Assembly: GCA_973895155.1 (NCBI GenBank)
Contig: OZ316894.1
Coordinates: 2,480,001-2,544,000, forward strand
DNA: 64,000 bases
Reading direction: 5' to 3'
DNA from: Marsupella aquatica
Taxonomy: Eukaryota; Marchantiophyta
Below are positions 59,034 through 64,000 of the stretch, piece by piece. Position 1 is the stretch's first letter. Every line of letters begins with the position of its first letter. The translations under genes were made by a program, and so were the position numbers. The notes beneath the pieces are model-generated. The model was not told the DNA's origin, made no database searches, and was given only the letters and a program-made list of their open reading frames with translations.

Positions 59034-59590
59034 TTTCGCTCTGGTACCAGGAGAGGCCAACCGCCTGCATTCCGAGGTGCGCACGCACACGGCAGGCAGG
59101 AGGGGCGGATGAACGGGAGTCCGGAGCACCGACCGCACGAGCGAGTGAGCGAGAGAGGACGGGCGGAACGGATCGATCAACGAACCCGAACCCTAACAGG
59201 ATGGAGGTGCACGACTCTTGTGCGATCGTTCTTTCTGTTCGCTCGTCGCTGTCCCGCTTCGCTGGCTGTCTCCCTCGTGCTTGGGAGTCATCACTCTCTC
59301 TCTCTGCCTCTCTGGGACGATGGCACGACGAAGTGGGAAAGAAACGAGGCGCGAGGTACCGCAAGCATCTTGTCACATCCTCCTCCGCCCTTCTAGTCTG
59401 GAGCCTGGAGGGCTGGAGGCGAAGGCCGGTCGGTCGCTAGCCCTGAATTGTTCTTTCTGCTCACCGCTGCTGCCGCGAGCAACGGGTACCGTGGTGGTGC
59501 CATCCCGCTTCGCGCACCCTGAAACATATTATTTAATTGTTAATTTTCAATTTAAGTGGCCTTTGAAATTGAAGCACGGATGGGCCTCCG
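58126..59590 (-). other. probable promoter and leader of the ABHD17-like gene
   Basis: On the minus strand this GC-richer block has features of a plant leader region: an (ATTG)n run (59004-59031), CT/GA-rich tracts (59290-59312) and a TTTGGTTTGGTTTCGG stretch. Overlapping frames on both strands have Arg-rich, low-complexity products and are not called. Leader introns cannot be excluded. Confidence 0.35.
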
Positions 59591-59890
59591 TGTTGACCAA
59601 TATAGTCCACTACGATGTAACCCGAGTGGACCCAATGAAACCAATTTTACTACAGTAGGACGTAGCTCGAATGGATTCCATGAACCAATTTTAGAAAATA
59701 CGGTAGCTAATGAAACCTAGTTTAAACTAATAAAGTAGCCACAGTTTGATGTAACCCAATGGACCCCATGAATCCTAGTTTAGCTAATAAAGTGGCCACA
59801 GTATGATGTGACCCAATGGACCCCAATGAAACCAATTTTACTACAGTAGGATGTAGCCCTAATGGACCCCATGAAACCTAATTTAGAAAA
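59590..59890 (+). repeat. degenerate 60-70-bp tandem repeat
   Basis: CCAATTTTACTACAGTAGGA is seen at about 59640 and 59833, and AATAAAGT(A/G)GCCACAGT(T/A)TGATGT at about 59728 and 59790. (A)ATGGACCCCATGAA phrases lie between them. The order is consistent with several mixed units. Confidence 0.75.
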
Positions 59891-61178
59891 TAAAGCAACG
59901 GAAGAATATTAAAAGTGAATCTCAGATGAGACTTTTTGCTTTGTAAGGAAATCCATACTCTTGTAGTCAAAAGCAACGTGGTCCATCCAGGGTGCAAAGT
60001 TCTTGGACAGTGGTCCATATGAGTGTTACTTTCTTTTTTTCTGAGCATATACCACATTACACAGATGAGTGAAATGTGACAAGAAAGTAAAAACAATCAT
60101 TTTTGAAAATTTGTTAGTTTCTCAATTCTTAATCAAATTTGACCATATTAGATTTATTGGAAAGACTTTTGGATGCCCCAAACAGTGGACACTGACTGCT
60201 GGAATTACCTTTAGAAAGTCATAGCTCTCTCAACTCTTCCTCAAGGTCTATCTAAGGTCCAACGTTAGTGTTGAAAGTTTTGACAAAAACGAAGGGTTTC
60301 TGTGGGGCATCTCAAAGTTTCAAAATAGTGGATGATGACTCTCAAGAACAATGGAATGGTGATAACTTTTTCACAAGGTTATGTAAAAACAATTCACTAG
60401 CCTCTACATTGACTAATGGTAATGGTGTACAAACAATCTATTATGGGAAAAGGTTATAGACTATGAATTTGGTACTTAGTAATTTTTTGTGTCCCTGTAA
60501 CTGTAAGTATGGAGTTAAGGTGCATCAAATTCTGAGTTTTGAGAGGCCCTAGTGAATGATTGAATAGAAGGTATAAAAAGTGTCAGAGTCCATGGAGCAG
60601 TGTTGCATGGATCAGTGGGTCCATAGGAGCTCATTATATGAGAATGTTAATATTCATTTTAGCTTATAAAATCTATACATTGAAAATTCAATGTTTACAT
60701 CAGAATGCTTATAATATTCTTGAAAGTCACATCACCAAACATTCTGTTAGAGAGACCCCAAACAAAATAATTAATTATACTTTACGCTGCACGATAAAAA
60801 TAATTCTAGGTTCACAAGTACTCAAAGTCTTTCCTCGGTCAGACGCAAGTTTTTAATAAATTAGTATTTTGTTAGTGAGGTGCAGAATTTTAATAATTAT
60901 TTACTGTAGTTTTCTCTATTCGGCTTTTCGCGTGAACCGAGATGGCACCACGGTAGAAGGACCAGGCAGGCGCCAGAAGGACCAGGCAGCACGCGCAATG
61001 AAGCAGAGAGCCAGACAAAGGGGCAGAAGAGATGTGGCAGGAAAATCAGACTTACAGTAAGAAGTACGCTGTACCTCGTTACAGGAATGTCATGGAGGGA
61101 GGGACGGACGTCCGGAAGGACAGGAAGGGCATACCGCCTCGTTACAGTCCAACGAGTGCTAGGGCGGCACGTGCAGAA
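59891..61178. other. gene-free DNA
   Basis: AT-rich, with no gene recognised. A short GGACCAGGCAG duplication lies at 60959-60990. Confidence 0.5.
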
Positions 61179-61370
61179 GTACCTTGTTGTAGGCCAGCCC
61201 GTAAGCCACTAAGGACACCAAACTAAACAGAGGAGGCGACGAAGCCATAGGTGGTGAATACGAAGAAGGTAAAGTACCTTGTTATAGGCCAGCCCGTAAG
61301 ACACTAAGGACACCAAACTAAACAGAGGAGGCGACGAAGCCATAGGTGGTGAATACGAAGAAGGTAAAGT
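61179..61370 (+). repeat. 95-bp tandem duplication
   Basis: Two nearly identical consecutive copies: GTACCTTGTT(G/A)TAGGCCAGC, then AGGACACCAAACTAAACAGA and ATAGGTGGTGAATACGAAGA. Only a few bases differ, so the duplication is recent. Confidence 0.95.
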
Positions 61371-62106
61371 TGGGGGTTTATTGTAGGACGTCTTTCCATT
61401 AGCCCCTATTTTCACTCAGTTCTTTCTTTTCTCTTTTGAAAGGTGCCAGAGCATTACAGAGATGGCTGTAGCTAAAGACTCCAGTAGCAGGGCAAATGTA
61501 TAACCTGGATTGACAGAGCGCTTTGCTATGAAGCCCCTTAAATTTCGAAAGTTGGGATGGATGGAATCAGAACATCAAAAACTGCTTGAATAACACTTTT
61601 CATAGTTTTGACTAAAATATTAGCTCAAAATGGGCTCCTGACCGTTTGCAGCTGCTTTCCGCTAGTCTACATGGTGGTAAATTGCAGCCACACTCACTGC
61701 CCAGCTTGAGCACTTGTTTTGGTCTATGCCTACCTCATGATTAGTCCTCAGTTCCAATCACAGATTCTCCGTTTCCAGTCAGTTGTGGTAGTCGGGCATC
61801 ACGTGGTATTGTCTGGGTTTATAAGTCATTTAGTAGTTGAAGGTTGATAGGAATAGTGTTCATCTAGCTGTTGCTCGTTGGGCAAGTCTAGTTTGTTGAT
61901 GTACAAGGAAAATTTGCTTCCCAACGAGTTGTGTTAGAATTTCTGAAAAGCAAAATTCTTTGCTCTTGCTTGAATTTTGCTCTTGCTTGAATTTTGCTCT
62001 TGCTTCCCTTTCATGGTAGTGTGTCTCTCATGTTCACATCTCCTAAAGTGCCCTGGATAGGTTTGTTCACTTCAGTTAGGACAAGAAGGCCTGCATATGG
62101 GTTATA
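61371..62106. other. gene-free DNA
   Basis: Contains a short TTGAATTTTGCTCTTGC triplication at about 61960-62005; nothing else is recognised. Confidence 0.5.
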
Positions 62107-62443
62107 TTTACGGACCCCACTAGAGGTCCTTTCCAAAATTCCTGGCACCACAGCGTGCCATGTCAACAACAACCGCAACAAACAAGACTCGTCAGTTTTG
62201 TGAATCAAACTTATAGTTTTCATTTGTGTTTGTGTCAATTTGGGTATAAATTTTGGGACGCCGTGCCATAAAAAGAAAAGTAAAAATATTGGAAATGCAA
62301 AGAGCAAGACGATTAAAATTGTCACTATGTAACCGTTTTAGTTACATTTCCAATTTTAAAACTTAAATTCAAAAATTTATAAAAAGTATTTATCATATAA
62401 TAAATAATGACTAATAACTAACTTGATAACTTCTTTGTTAAAC
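62107..62443 (+). repeat. dispersed repeat, plus copy
   Basis: The best-preserved start of the family (ACGGACCCCACTAGAGGTCC). It aligns along its length with the inverted copy at 36457-36783 and at its beginning with 25362. Non-coding. Confidence 0.85.
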
Positions 62444-64000
62444 CGCAACTCCCGGTATGTAAGGACCTCTCGTATTGTATGGCCATTAATGCTGGGAGCA
62501 CATAGAAACCCAGGATCGGGGAGGAGGAATGGTTGGAATCTTGAAAGTTCATCAAATTTAATACTCAAAACTATTTACTCATTCTCAAAACAAAAAATAC
62601 CCAGTTGTAGATCTCATTGAGATCTTTCTTTTGCACCCTAGATCGCCTTCTAACATGGATGAATAAGATTTCTAGAGGCATTACAAAATGGACGGCAAAG
62701 ATAGTAAAATCAACAAAATCGACGGCTAGGAAGGCTTGGATTTGTTTAATTTTTCATTTGAAAAATATTAATTCATTTGCAAAACGGACAGAACCCATCC
62801 ATAGATTTATTTGAGATATTTCTTTTGAGCCATAGATTGGCCATTATGATGGACGGACGAGATTTCCGGAGATACGAAATGGAGACGGCTCAGATCGACT
62901 CTTCCCCCTGATTTTATTAGCCAAGGGGTCCACGAACTAATTTGAACAAAAAATCACCTGACTACAAGACTAGTTAAGGTCATATGTTGTGACGGGAACC
63001 AGTTTGCTGTATTGCTCAGGATTGAGATGCCCAATAACTACCAAGTTACCATTTTCTGAGTTTTTGTCTTTGATCCTTTGTTTTTGAGGGGGGACTCCTT
63101 AGCTTGTGGACCTCTTTGGTTTTCTTGGGGCCTTTTCATTGCCCCCCCCCCCCCCCCCCCCCACAAAAAAAAAACCCTTTTTTATTGGGTTGCCATAGGG
63201 ATTCTCTCTCCCCGTTCGGCCTTTTTTGCCATTTGGCACTTATATCCATACCATAATAAACCCAAATATTTTGTTTGAATCATTGAGCATTACTCTAAGT
63301 GCATCTGGCTGTATATATATTCTCGCACTTGTTTTTTAGAGAACAGCATTGATCGATCCAAGCGAATTTCAGCATTAAAAATGAAAGTACTTTTAGAGCC
63401 TATAATTTCTACTAGGTTTGACAGCTCGTCTGGGTCTTCATACTTTTTTCAACGTGATTTGAGTCTGACCCTTTAGATTTGGGTACTTTCTCAGGAACTC
63501 GTTGCTTTTCAGCAATCCAAGTTCGTCTCTGGAGGTCCTTCTGTGAGCCTCCAGTCTCTGACAGGTCTGCACAAGCTTCTGTATGTTTTTCCCCAATTTT
63601 ATATTCCGCTAGGATTTTCCTCGTCAGAACTCCTTCTTCGAATGGGGCAGCTAAATTAGTGCATATATTGGCATACCACCTCCAATTTGAACCTAATTTA
63701 CATATCCTTATTTACAAAAACTGATATTTGAAATATTGTCTGTTACCAATTTTTAATGTTAGCCAAGGCTGGGTGAACCAGGCCCCTCATTTGTTATCAC
63801 TTAGAGGGCTGTGTAGCCAACTCAAGTGGCTTGGCTCAATCGTAAGGCCACTTGGGCGGGTAGGGATAATTCTCTACTGTTTGAGATACATAGTACCTCA
63901 TTTTACTTTCATTGCTTTAATTGATTTTTTGATAAAGAAAATCGAAAATTCCTGTTTTGAATCATGTGATAATTACAATTACCAATAGTCCTTGGTCAAC
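62444..64000. other. gene-free DNA
   Basis: A run of 21 C at 63142-63162 followed by a CACAAAAAAAAAA stretch, and AT-rich DNA with no recognised gene to the window end. Confidence 0.5.
63142..63162 (+). repeat. 21-base C homopolymer
   Basis: Uninterrupted C run, then an A run. Length in the assembly may be uncertain. Confidence 0.9.

Noticed and set aside
58830-59658. long Arg-rich frames on both strands upstream of the hydrolase
   Set aside because: Low-complexity, overlapping in several phases, in a region with leader-like features; no motif.

Overview
This window looks like nuclear DNA of a land plant. It holds spliced genes with GT-AG introns and plastid-targeted products, separated by long stretches of decayed transposons. 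One of the genes is a 14-exon murC, a peptidoglycan (muramyl ligase) gene. From family knowledge, near-complete muramyl pathways occur in mosses, lycophytes, gymnosperms and some streptophyte algae, while flowering plants mostly keep only a partial set. A non-flowering plant is therefore the best guess, but I cannot name the lineage from the sequence.

Layout. From 1 to about 7970 lies a reverse-oriented Ty1/copia retrotransposon with five in-frame stops and a deletion in its reverse transcriptase. It is interrupted by a 3748-bp insertion (446-4193) flanked by a 5-bp target duplication. A fold-back MITE-like element follows (7968-8508), then gene-free repeat-rich DNA to about 17.5 kb, with an inverted-repeat element at 12286-13676 and duplicated GATC-rich blocks at 14.8-16.0 kb. 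murC occupies 17518-23488, and a duplicated piece of its exon 6 and intron 6 lies at 24884-25140. From 25 to 37 kb I see dispersed repeats, LTR-like and SINE-like sequence and microsatellites. A 3-ketodihydrosphinganine reductase gene (TSC10/KDSR type, 3 exons) is at 37329-38737. A decayed coiled-coil reading frame lies on the minus strand at 42501-44622. An ORANGE gene (8 exons, DnaJ-type zinc-finger plastid protein) is at 46219-49049. From 50 to 55 kb there are several tandem arrays. An ABHD17-like serine hydrolase gene lies on the minus strand at 57340-58125, and the rest is repeats and gene-free DNA.

The four recognisable genes do not form a pathway. Two of them, murC and ORANGE, act in the plastid: wall-type peptidoglycan synthesis, and stability of phytoene synthase and plastid proteins. 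TSC10 acts in the ER on sphingolipid bases, and the ABHD17-like enzyme probably acts at membranes. For all three spliced genes the exon coordinates were deduced by eye from codon continuity, splice dinucleotides and family alignment. The summed exon lengths are multiples of three with no internal stop: 588, 340 and 341 residues.
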